The notes below the pieces were generated by a model. The model did no database searches, was not told where the DNA came from, and saw only the letters and a program-made list of their open reading frames with translations. A program made the position numbers and the translations under genes. Shown here one piece after another: positions 17,326-23,856 of a stretch of 33,780 nt of DNA; position 1 is the first letter of the stretch, and each line of letters starts with the position of its first letter. Source of the DNA: Alphaproteobacteria bacterium (GTDB lineage: Bacteria > Pseudomonadota > Alphaproteobacteria > Rhizobiales > Aestuariivirgaceae); assembly GCA_020441605.1 (NCBI GenBank), contig JAGRLX010000018.1, positions 18,425 to 52,204 on the forward strand. The letters run 5' to 3'.

Positions 17326-18108
17326 ATGCGCATCCTCTGCGTCTCCTCCCAGGTGGCCTATGGACCGGTCGGCAATTCCGCCGCCGTCCCCGCCCTGCAG
17401 GCCAGGGGACACGAGGTTCTGGCGTTGCCGACCATCGTCCTGTCGAACCATCCGGGCCATGGCCGGCCAGCCGTGCTGCGCACCGCCGCTGCCGATCTTG
17501 CCGCTATGCTCGGCGTGCTCGAGGATCTTGGTGCGCTGGACGGTTGCGGTGCGGTGATGACCGGCTATTTTGCCGCCAACGACCAGATTCACGGCGTGGC
17601 CCGGATCATCAGGCGGATGAAGTCACGCAATCCGGGCCTGTTCGTGCTGGTCGATCCGATTCTGGGTGATCATGACGCCCTCTATGTGCCGCTGCCCGTG
17701 GCCGAGGGGCTACGCGACGAGTTGCTGCCGCTGGCCAGTTGCGTCACGCCCAACCGCTTCGAACTGGAATGGCTCACCGGCTGGCGCGCGGCCAGCGTGA
17801 GGGAGGCCGAGGCGGCATCACGGCGGCTTCCGGCGCCCGAAGTCCTGGCGACGTCGATTCCCGGTGGTAGCGGCCAGTTGGCAACGCTCGTCACGACGGA
17901 GACCGGCACCCACATCCAAACCGCAGCTCTCCGGGAGATGGTGCCACATGGAACCGGCGACTTTCTCGCTGGCCTCTATCTGGCGCGACGGGCGGATGGC
18001 GTCGCGATGGCGCAATCACTCGCGCAGTCGATGGCGATCCTCGAGCGCGCCATCGCGCACAGCGCCGGGTCACCGGTCCTCGATGTCGCGGGTGCCCTGC
18101 AGACATGA
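17326..18108 (+). CDS. pdxY: Pyridoxal kinase-like protein (PdxY/PdxK family)
   Basis: A 260-residue ribokinase-superfamily protein. VSSQVAYGPVGNSAAVPALQ at the N-terminus and GYFAANDQIH, FVLVDPILGD and TPNRFELEWLTG are pyridoxal-kinase blocks. The ATP/anion-hole motif HGTGDFLAG carries the presumed catalytic base D212. It would phosphorylate pyridoxal to PLP in the cytoplasm. It begins four bases after the FAD oxidoreductase stop and is followed after 45 bases by the FolD-like gene, so it is inside the operon. A PLP enzyme lies two genes downstream, so local cofactor supply is a plausible role. Confidence 0.87.
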   Translation: MRILCVSSQVAYGPVGNSAAVPALQARGHEVLALPTIVLSNHPGHGRPAVLRTAAADLAAMLGVLEDLGALDGCGAVMTGYFAANDQIHGVARIIRRMKSRNPGLFVLVDPILGDHDALYVPLPVAEGLRDELLPLASCVTPNRFELEWLTGWRAASVREAEAASRRLPAPEVLATSIPGGSGQLATLVTTETGTHIQTAALREMVPHGTGDFLAGLYLARRADGVAMAQSLAQSMAILERAIAHSAGSPVLDVAGALQT

Positions 18109-18153
18109 TCAGGGGCTTGCGCATGGAGATCACCGCGTGACAAAAGGCGCACC

Positions 18154-19092
18154 ATGATCAGCCAGTCCCCCCTTCGCCACAACGCATTGCTCGGCAAGCC
18201 CGTGGCCGAAGAAATCACCCGTGCCGTCTACAATGGCGTCGAGGACCTCGCCGCCAAGGGTTGGCCGGTGAAACTCGTCTCCATTACCATCGGCGATGTA
18301 CCTGCCGTCAGCCTCTACGTGCGCAACCAGGCCCGCGGCGCCGAACGCGCCGGCATCATGTTCGAAGAGCGAAATCTGCCCGAGAAAGTATCGCGGCTGG
18401 AAATGCTGGGCATTCTGGCAGCGCTCAACACCGATCCGCGGGTGACCGGCATCATCATCCAGCGTCCGGTGCCACGGCATCTCGACATCCGCGAACTGCA
18501 GACCGCTATCCACCCCTTGAAGGACGTGGAGGGCATGCATCCGGCCTCCATCGGTAACATCGTCTATCGCGACACATCCCTGGCGCCGTGTACTGCTGCT
18601 GCGTCCGTCGAACTCCTGAAGCGCACCGGTTTGAGGCTCGAAGGGCTCGAGGTGGTCGTCATCGGCCACTCGGAGATCGTCGGAAAGCCGATCGCCTTTT
18701 TGCTCATGGCTGAAGGGGCGACGGTGACCGTCTGCCATCACATGACCCGCAACCTCGCGGTGCATAGCCGGGCGGCGGATGCGCTCTTCGTCGCGGTCGG
18801 AAAGCCGCGGTTCATCACGCCGAACATGATCAAGCCGGGGTCCGCGGTCATTGACATCGGCATCAACCAGATCGAAGAAGGCGGGCGCCACATCACCGTC
18901 GGGGATGTCGACTATGAGTCCTGCGCCGAGGTCGCGGGCTGGATCACGCCGGTGCCGGGCGGCGTGGGGCCGGTCACTGTGTCGATCCTGATGCGCAATG
19001 CGCTTACCGCCGCCCAGGCCCAGAAACGCTTCTACGACGCCACTTTCGGCGCCACGTCCGGCACCCAGGTGAACGTGGCGCCTGCCGAATGA
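18154..19092 (+). CDS. FolD-like methylene-THF dehydrogenase lacking the canonical catalytic lysine
   Basis: A 312-residue FolD-family protein. The NADP-binding GHSEIVGKP (171-179), AVGKPRFI and TPVPGGVGPVTVSIL are all present, so the fold and cofactor site are intact. In the active site, the tyrosine of the YVxxK motif is kept (Y55) but the lysine is glutamine (YVRNQ, Q59). The DVDG aspartate is glutamate (KDVEG, E126), PCTP reads PCTA, and the SxxY serine is valine. The glutamine of the VQLP motif is kept (Q103). In bifunctional FolD the lysine is needed for cyclohydrolase activity, so this may be a dehydrogenase-only or altered-substrate paralogue (inference). AAGG lies seven bases before the ATG; the stop overlaps the dehydratase start. 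Confidence 0.88.
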   Translation: MISQSPLRHNALLGKPVAEEITRAVYNGVEDLAAKGWPVKLVSITIGDVPAVSLYVRNQARGAERAGIMFEERNLPEKVSRLEMLGILAALNTDPRVTGIIIQRPVPRHLDIRELQTAIHPLKDVEGMHPASIGNIVYRDTSLAPCTAAASVELLKRTGLRLEGLEVVVIGHSEIVGKPIAFLLMAEGATVTVCHHMTRNLAVHSRAADALFVAVGKPRFITPNMIKPGSAVIDIGINQIEEGGRHITVGDVDYESCAEVAGWITPVPGGVGPVTVSILMRNALTAAQAQKRFYDATFGATSGTQVNVAPAE

Positions 19093-20024
19093 CCATCGAC
19101 CGCGATGCGATTGTGAAAGCAGCCCAGCGCATTGCGCCTTTCGTGCGGCGTACGCCGGTTGTCGAAGTCGCAGTGCCGGGGGTCGGTCAGCCGGTCACGC
19201 TGAAGCTAGAACTTCTGCAGCATTCCGGAAGTTTCAAGGCCAGGGGCGCGTTCAACAATCTGGTCGGCGTCGATCCGTCCGGCCCAGGGGTTGCTGCTGC
19301 ATCCGGCGGCAATCACGGCGCAGCCGTCGCCTATGCCGCCCAGCAACTGGGCCATAGGGCGCGCATCTTCGTGCCGGAGATCTCCTCCCCCGCCAAGGTG
19401 GCGCGCATCGCATCCTATGGGGCCGAAGTCGTGCAGCGCGGCCCGACCTATCACGAGGCCCTGGCCCTATGCGAGGCGCATATCGCCAATACCGGTGCGA
19501 TCAGCGTTCATGCCTACAATTCCGAAGCGACGTTGCAGGGACAGGGCACTCTGGCCCGAGAGCTGGAAGATCAGGCGCCCGGACTCGATACGCTTCTGGT
19601 GGCGGTCGGCGGCGGTGGACTGATCGGCGGCATCGCCGCATGGTACCAGTCGCAGGTGAAGGTGGTCGCGGTCGAGCCCATTACCAGCAACGCGCTCCAT
19701 GCAGCGCTGGCAGCCGGCAAGCCGGTAGAAGTCGTGCCGTCCGGCATTGCAGCCGATTCGCTCGGGGCGAAGTTCGCAGGCGACCTGATGTTTCCGATCG
19801 CCCGCGATCATGTCGATCATGTCGCCCTGGTGCGCGACGAGGACATTGCGGAGGCCCAGCGCCACCTTTGGCAGCATCTGCAACTGGTCAGCGAGCCGGG
19901 CGGCGCCACAGCCTTCGCAGCCCTTCTGAGCGGTGCCTATGTGCCTGCGGCCGACGAGCGGGTCGGCGTCGTCGTATGTGGCGCCAACACGACGATGGAC
20001 GCCTTCGGGCGTCTTTTCGTCTGA
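19089..20024 (+). CDS. PLP-dependent serine/threonine dehydratase-like enzyme
   Basis: A 311-residue fold-type II PLP enzyme. The Schiff-base lysine is K50 in HSGSFKARGAFNNL. The substrate loop is ASGGNHGAAVAYAA (71 onward) and the phosphate-binding glycine loop is VGGGGLIGGIAAW. There is no ACT regulatory domain, so it resembles catabolic threonine/serine dehydratases and related ammonia-lyases rather than biosynthetic IlvA. It would deaminate a beta-hydroxy amino acid, such as serine to pyruvate. It overlaps the FolD-like gene by ATGA and is the last gene of the operon. Substrate not determinable from sequence; a hydroxyaspartate or EutB-type relative is possible. Confidence 0.87.
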   Translation: MTIDRDAIVKAAQRIAPFVRRTPVVEVAVPGVGQPVTLKLELLQHSGSFKARGAFNNLVGVDPSGPGVAAASGGNHGAAVAYAAQQLGHRARIFVPEISSPAKVARIASYGAEVVQRGPTYHEALALCEAHIANTGAISVHAYNSEATLQGQGTLARELEDQAPGLDTLLVAVGGGGLIGGIAAWYQSQVKVVAVEPITSNALHAALAAGKPVEVVPSGIAADSLGAKFAGDLMFPIARDHVDHVALVRDEDIAEAQRHLWQHLQLVSEPGGATAFAALLSGAYVPAADERVGVVVCGANTTMDAFGRLFV

Positions 20025-20029
20025 GCCGG

Positions 20030-20227
20030 TCACAGGAACAGCTGCCGGTTCACCAGCGACTGCATGCGCACCTTTTCGCGGGCGAACCGCAATTCGTCGC
20101 GCATGCGCTTCAGTTCACGTGGATCGACGTCCGGGGGCGGCCGCATCCAGGCCGCGTTGAGTTTCTTGGCTGTCGCTTTTGCCATGTCGAAGCTCGGGAA
20201 CAGCAGGTCGAGTTTGAGCGAGAACAT
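20030..20227 (-). CDS. Small uncharacterised protein (65 aa)
   Basis: A 65-residue protein I do not recognise. A strong Shine-Dalgarno (AAGGAGA, six bases before the ATG) supports it as real. The sequence begins MFSLKLDLLFPSFDMAKATAK. The C-terminal half, after a proline cluster (PPPDVDP), is a basic helical segment rich in Arg, Lys and Glu. No membrane segment or signal peptide is seen. It converges on the dehydratase gene with five bases between stops. A 7-bp inverted repeat (CATGGGC/GCCCATG, 20247-20266) lies in its leader. Confidence 0.65.
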   Translation of the reverse strand: MFSLKLDLLFPSFDMAKATAKKLNAAWMRPPPDVDPRELKRMRDELRFAREKVRMQSLVNRQLFL

Positions 20228-20394
20228 AGGTTTCTCCTTCGCGAGTCATGGGCAATCGAGCCCATGCGCGTGCATGTAATCGTCAGCAGGGAGCAGCCAA
20301 CGCGCAGCCTGGCGCGTGCGCGATTCCGGTCAGTGCCGACTCATAAGATTTGTGAGAAGGTAGAAAGCGCCTGTGGCGCGGGATACGCTATCCG

Positions 20395-20414
20395 CCTGAG
20401 GCCCGAGCCTCAGG
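20395..20414. repeat. 8-bp perfect hairpin in the gap after htpG
   Basis: CCTGAGGC and GCCTCAGG flank the four bases CCGA. Neither strand has a T-run next to the stem, so it is not a standard terminator. It could be a second transcription-end structure for htpG, an operator for the small gene, or a mobile palindromic unit. No second copy is seen in the window. Confidence 0.45.
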
Positions 20415-20515
20415 GGGCCCGGAGTTCAGCAACGCGTAAAACGATTCTCCATGGCTGACTCCTTCTTTCTGTTTGCGTGGAGCCGTGCAGATAGCAGAAG
20501 TGATCCGTATGCGGA

Positions 20516-20542
20516 AGTCCGCGGCGGAAATTGCCGCGGACT
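20516..20542 (-). terminator. Probable htpG terminator (weak T-tract)
   Basis: The arms AGTCCGCGGC and GCCGCGGACT form a perfect 10-bp stem with a 7-base loop. It begins 20 bases beyond the htpG stop on the minus strand. Only TTCC follows the stem, so if it terminates transcription it is an atypical, T-poor terminator; it may mainly protect the mRNA 3' end. Confidence 0.5.
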
Positions 20543-20561
20543 GTTGCGCGTGAGTCACAGT

Positions 20562-22442
20562 TCAGCTGAAGACCTTTGCCATGACGTCGGCCATGCGCCG
20601 GGCAAACGCGGTGGGGTCCGGAACCTGCTCACCTTCGAGTACGAAGGCCTGGTCGAGCAGCAACTGGGCGGCGTCGGCCACCGCATCGGCGCCCTTGGCC
20701 GATACCGTTCTGGCGAGGCCGGAAATCAGCGGATGGCCCGGGTTGATCTCGAGAATGGGGGCACTCACCGCGACGCCGGAGTCCTTCTGGCGGGACAGGA
20801 GCTTTTCCAGGGTCCGATCCATCATTCCATCGGCGACCAGGCAACAGGCCGAATCGGTTAGCCGCTTGGAACTGCGGACGTCTTTCACCTTCTCGCCCAG
20901 GGCCTGCTTCATCGCAGCAATCAGCGCCACGGTGGTCGCATCGTCGGCCACTGGCTTTTTGTCATCGTCCTCAATCGCGATGTTGTCGAGATCGGCCGCC
21001 CCCTGGGTCACGGACTTGAAGGGCTTGCCTTCGAAGCCCAGGGCCGTCCTGACCCAGAAGGAATCGACCGGATCAGTCAGCAGCAAGACCTCGACGTCGC
21101 GGGCCCTGTAGCCTTCAAGCTGCGGGCTCGACGCGGCCTTGGCCTGGTCCTCGCCGGTCAGATAGTAGATCGCCGTCTGGTTCTCCTTGATCCTCTCGAT
21201 ATAGTCCTTGAGGCTCACCCAGTCGCCCCTGGTGGATCGGAAGCGCGCGATCTCGAAAATCTGGTCGCGCCGTTCCATGTCCTCATAGAGGCCTTCCTTG
21301 ATGACGGGCGCGAAGATCTCCCAGATCTTGCGGAAGGCAGCCTCGTCGCTGTCGGCCAGCTTCTTCAGTTCGCCCAGCACCTTGTTGGTGACCGCCTTGC
21401 GGATCGCGGCCACCTGGGGGTTGTTCTGCAGCATCTCGCGCGAGATGTTGAGCGGCATGTCCTCGGAATCGATGACACCGCGCGCGAAGCGCAGGTAGGG
21501 CGGCAGCAGTTCGGCATCATCGGCGATATAGACGCGCTTGACGTAGAGCTTCTGACGGCCGCGGCGCTCGGGATCGTAGAGATCGAAGGGGCGCTCGCCG
21601 GGCACGTAGAGCAGCACGGTATATTCGTTGCGGCCTTCGGCGCGGTAATGGATGGTAAGTGCCGGGTCGGAATAGTTGCCGGAGAGATGGCCGAAGAATT
21701 CCTTGTGCTGATCGGCGGTAATCTCCGCCCTGGGCCTGGTCCAGATGGCGCTGGCCGTATTGACTTGGCGCGAGGTGTCCTTGGCGGCTGCCAGCATGAT
21801 CGGGTGGGCGATATGGTCCGAATAGGCCCGTACCACGCTTTCGATCTTCCAGTCCTCGAGGAACTCGACGGCATCATCCTTGAGATGGAGCACGATGTCG
21901 GTGCCCCGGCCCGGCTTTTCCGCCGGCGAAACCGTGAAGCTTCCCGTACCTTCCGATGACCATGTGTAGGCCTCGCTGGCGCCCGCCCGGCGCGAAACGA
22001 CGTCGACCCTCGAAGCCACGATGAAGCCCGAATAGAAGCCAATACCGAACTGGCCGATGAGATTCACGTCGCCCTTGGCCATCCGTGCCTTTTCGACAAA
22101 GGCCTGGGTTCCCGACTTGGCGATGGTGCCTAGGTTTTCGACCAGTTCGTCATGGCCCATGCCGATGCCGCTATCCGAAATTGTCAGCGTCCTGGCCTCT
22201 TTGTCGGGCGTGATCGTGATCTTGAGCGTTGCCTCTCCTTCCAGCAGCTCCGGGGTGGCAATCGCCTCATACCGTAGCTTGTCGAGTGCGTCGGCAGCGT
22301 TGGAGATCAGCTCGCGCAGAAAGACGTCCCGGTCGGAATAGACTGAATGCACCATGAGCTGCAGCAGCTTGGCCACCTCCGCCTGGAAGGCATGTGCTTC
22401 AGGGGCAGCGGAAGTGGTTGTTTTTTTTGCCGTCTTGGCCAT
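20562..22442 (-). CDS. htpG: Molecular chaperone HtpG (bacterial Hsp90)
   Basis: A 626-residue Hsp90 with the usual three domains. The GHKL ATPase region includes LISNAADALDKLRYEA, LTISDSGIGM and LIGQFGIGFYSGF. The middle domain has VKRVYIADDAELLPPYLRF and GVIDSEDMPLNISREMLQ, and the C-terminal dimerisation domain follows. The length matches the family. It assists folding of client proteins in the cytoplasm, especially under heat stress. The ATG at 22442 has GAGG upstream and gives a short Ala/Thr/Lys-rich extension before the conserved HAFQAEV. The longer frame to 22550 adds unrelated residues. A heat-shock-type promoter lies about 140 bases upstream. Confidence 0.97.
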   Translation of the reverse strand: MAKTAKKTTTSAAPEAHAFQAEVAKLLQLMVHSVYSDRDVFLRELISNAADALDKLRYEAIATPELLEGEATLKITITPDKEARTLTISDSGIGMGHDELVENLGTIAKSGTQAFVEKARMAKGDVNLIGQFGIGFYSGFIVASRVDVVSRRAGASEAYTWSSEGTGSFTVSPAEKPGRGTDIVLHLKDDAVEFLEDWKIESVVRAYSDHIAHPIMLAAAKDTSRQVNTASAIWTRPRAEITADQHKEFFGHLSGNYSDPALTIHYRAEGRNEYTVLLYVPGERPFDLYDPERRGRQKLYVKRVYIADDAELLPPYLRFARGVIDSEDMPLNISREMLQNNPQVAAIRKAVTNKVLGELKKLADSDEAAFRKIWEIFAPVIKEGLYEDMERRDQIFEIARFRSTRGDWVSLKDYIERIKENQTAIYYLTGEDQAKAASSPQLEGYRARDVEVLLLTDPVDSFWVRTALGFEGKPFKSVTQGAADLDNIAIEDDDKKPVADDATTVALIAAMKQALGEKVKDVRSSKRLTDSACCLVADGMMDRTLEKLLSRQKDSGVAVSAPILEINPGHPLISGLARTVSAKGADAVADAAQLLLDQAFVLEGEQVPDPTAFARRMADVMAKVFS

Positions 22443-22589
22443 GTTACCCTCGTTTTCGTTGTTCCCGAGCCTGCAGCGGTCAATTGACCCCAACCAACCG
22501 ATGCCACGTGGCTCGCTCGCATTGAATCTGCTGCATCTTTTCGCCCGCATGAGATTCAGCCGGTGCGACGGATGCGCCAGCGGCAGGGG

Positions 22590-22618
22590 ATATCGGGTTT
22601 GGCGGGCGCCGGGTCAAG
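22590..22618 (-). promoter_or_regulatory. Heat-shock (RpoH/sigma-32) promoter of htpG
   Basis: On the minus strand CTTGAC (22613-22618) is followed, after 16 bases, by CCGATAT (22590-22596). This matches the RpoH consensus (CTTGAA-type -35 and CCCCATNT-type -10) closely and is where a heat-shock chaperone should have it. The transcript would carry a leader of about 140 bases. Confidence 0.65.
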
Positions 22619-22621
22619 TGC

Positions 22622-22655
22622 GCAAAAAGAAAGCGGCCGGAACGGGTCCGGCCGC
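22622..22655 (-). terminator. Orphan minus-strand intrinsic terminator upstream of htpG
   Basis: On the minus strand GCGGCCGG and CCGGCCGC form a perfect 8-bp GC stem (22633-22655) with a 7-base loop, followed by TTTCTTTTTG. The T-tract is only on this strand. No minus-strand gene lies just upstream of it: the neighbour at 22870 is on the plus strand. It sits directly against the -35 of the htpG promoter. It could end a small RNA or insulate htpG from read-through. Confidence 0.65.
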
Positions 22656-22869
22656 GAACTCAAACGCCTCACTCACAACTGAACTGAAAGGCCCGGCCGG
22701 CTCAACAAGCACCGGGGGGCTGGGGGGCTGAGATTTCCGAGGCTCAACGCCAGCCGGGCTTTAGAGGCAACATGCTCTCTATGATCGGTGAAGGCGGCGA
22801 CAGGTTGATCGAATTGCGGCGGAAAGGTGAATTCTTGCGGCGCGGCCGGAACGCCGCCATAGTGACGGC

Positions 22870-23856
22870 ATGAAGCTTCCCCTCATCATCGACGGACTGC
22901 AGTATTGCAACTGGTCGGAAAGTGTATTCCATCAGATGCGCGCCGGAGGGGTCACGGCGGTGCACGTCACCATCTGCTACCATGAAAACTTTCGCGAGAC
23001 GGTGGCCAATATCGCGGCCTGGAACCGGCGGTTCGAGACCTTTCCGCATCTGATCGCCCCGGCCCGGACCGGTGCCGATGTCCGTTCGGCACAAGCCTCC
23101 GGCCTGACGGCCATCATCTTCGGCCTTCAGAACTGTGCGCCGATCGAAGACGACATCGGACTGGTGGAAATCTGCCACCAGCTTGGAATCCGCTTCATGC
23201 AGCTCACCTACAACAACCAGTCGCTTCTGGCGACCGGCTGTTATGAGACCGAAGATGGCGGCATCACCCGGATGGGGCGCGAGGTGATCCACGAGATGAA
23301 CCGGGTGGGTCTGGTGATCGACATGAGCCACTCGGCCGAACGCTCGACCCTGGAGGCGATCGATCTGTCGGCGCGGCCCATCGCCATTACCCATGCCAAT
23401 CCGGCGTTCTGGCATCCTGGCAAGCGCAACAAGTCCAATGCCGTGCTCAAGGCGCTGGCGGCACGCGGCGGCATGCTGGGCTTTTCGCTCTATCCGCATC
23501 ATCTCAAGGATGGCTCCGGCTGCCGCCTGGAGGATTTTTGTGCCATGATCGCGCGAACCGCGGAAATGGTCGGGGTCGACCATCTGGGTATCGGCAGCGA
23601 TCTCTGCCAGGACCAGCCGGACAGCGTCGTCACCTGGATGCGCAATGGCCGCTGGACCAAGACTGTCGACTTCGGCGAAGGCTCTGCCGGCAACGCCGGC
23701 TTCCCTCCGCAACCTTCCTGGTTCCGCGACAATCGGGATTTCGAGACCATCGCCGCAGGGCTGCGGCAGACCGGCTTCAGCGACAAAGAGACAGCTGCCA
23801 TCATGGGTGGCAACTGGCTAAATTTCTTCGATGCAAACTTCGGCCCCCGGACCTGA
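22870..23856 (+). CDS. Peptidase M19 (membrane dipeptidase)-fold protein lacking most zinc ligands
   Basis: A 328-residue renal-dipeptidase-family protein. The two histidines spaced 21 residues apart (H154 in IDMSH and H175 in ITHAN), the RNKS segment, and D244 in GIGSD align with the family. The N-terminal HxD zinc ligands are replaced (IDGLQY: L10 and Y12), the bridging glutamate appears to be Q87, and the substrate-binding histidine is Y113. A binuclear zinc dipeptidase is therefore unlikely. From memory, a Pseudomonas protein with the same N-terminal change is encoded beside the dimethylglycine demethylase genes (PA5396 region). No signal peptide is seen, so it is probably cytoplasmic. 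It starts an apparent three-gene unit. Confidence 0.85.
   Translation: MKLPLIIDGLQYCNWSESVFHQMRAGGVTAVHVTICYHENFRETVANIAAWNRRFETFPHLIAPARTGADVRSAQASGLTAIIFGLQNCAPIEDDIGLVEICHQLGIRFMQLTYNNQSLLATGCYETEDGGITRMGREVIHEMNRVGLVIDMSHSAERSTLEAIDLSARPIAITHANPAFWHPGKRNKSNAVLKALAARGGMLGFSLYPHHLKDGSGCRLEDFCAMIARTAEMVGVDHLGIGSDLCQDQPDSVVTWMRNGRWTKTVDFGEGSAGNAGFPPQPSWFRDNRDFETIAAGLRQTGFSDKETAAIMGGNWLNFFDANFGPRT

Larger units (their letters stand above)
20228..20561. other. 334-base intergenic region with three inverted repeats
   Basis: No gene is supported here. It holds the leader of the 65-residue gene with its CATGGGC/GCCCATG repeat. It also holds a hairpin at 20395-20414 (CCTGAGGC, loop CCGA, GCCTCAGG) of unknown use, and the probable htpG terminator at 20516-20542. 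Open frames crossing it on the plus strand run antisense into htpG and are not credible. Confidence 0.6.
22443..22869. other. 427-base divergent intergenic region htpG / M19-like gene
   Basis: No protein gene is supported. From low to high coordinate it contains the htpG leader, the RpoH-type promoter, the orphan minus-strand terminator, and about 210 bases of unexplained sequence before the M19-like start at 22870. That last stretch has a G-run region (22713-22730) and repeated TTGAGCC words on the minus strand. It is the place to look for a small RNA. Confidence 0.6.

Noticed and set aside
22744..23712. 322-codon minus-strand frame antisense to the M19-like gene, which might explain the orphan terminator
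   Set aside because: The translation is His/Asp/Arg-rich without family features and mirrors a clear gene, so it does not account for the terminator at 22622-22655.
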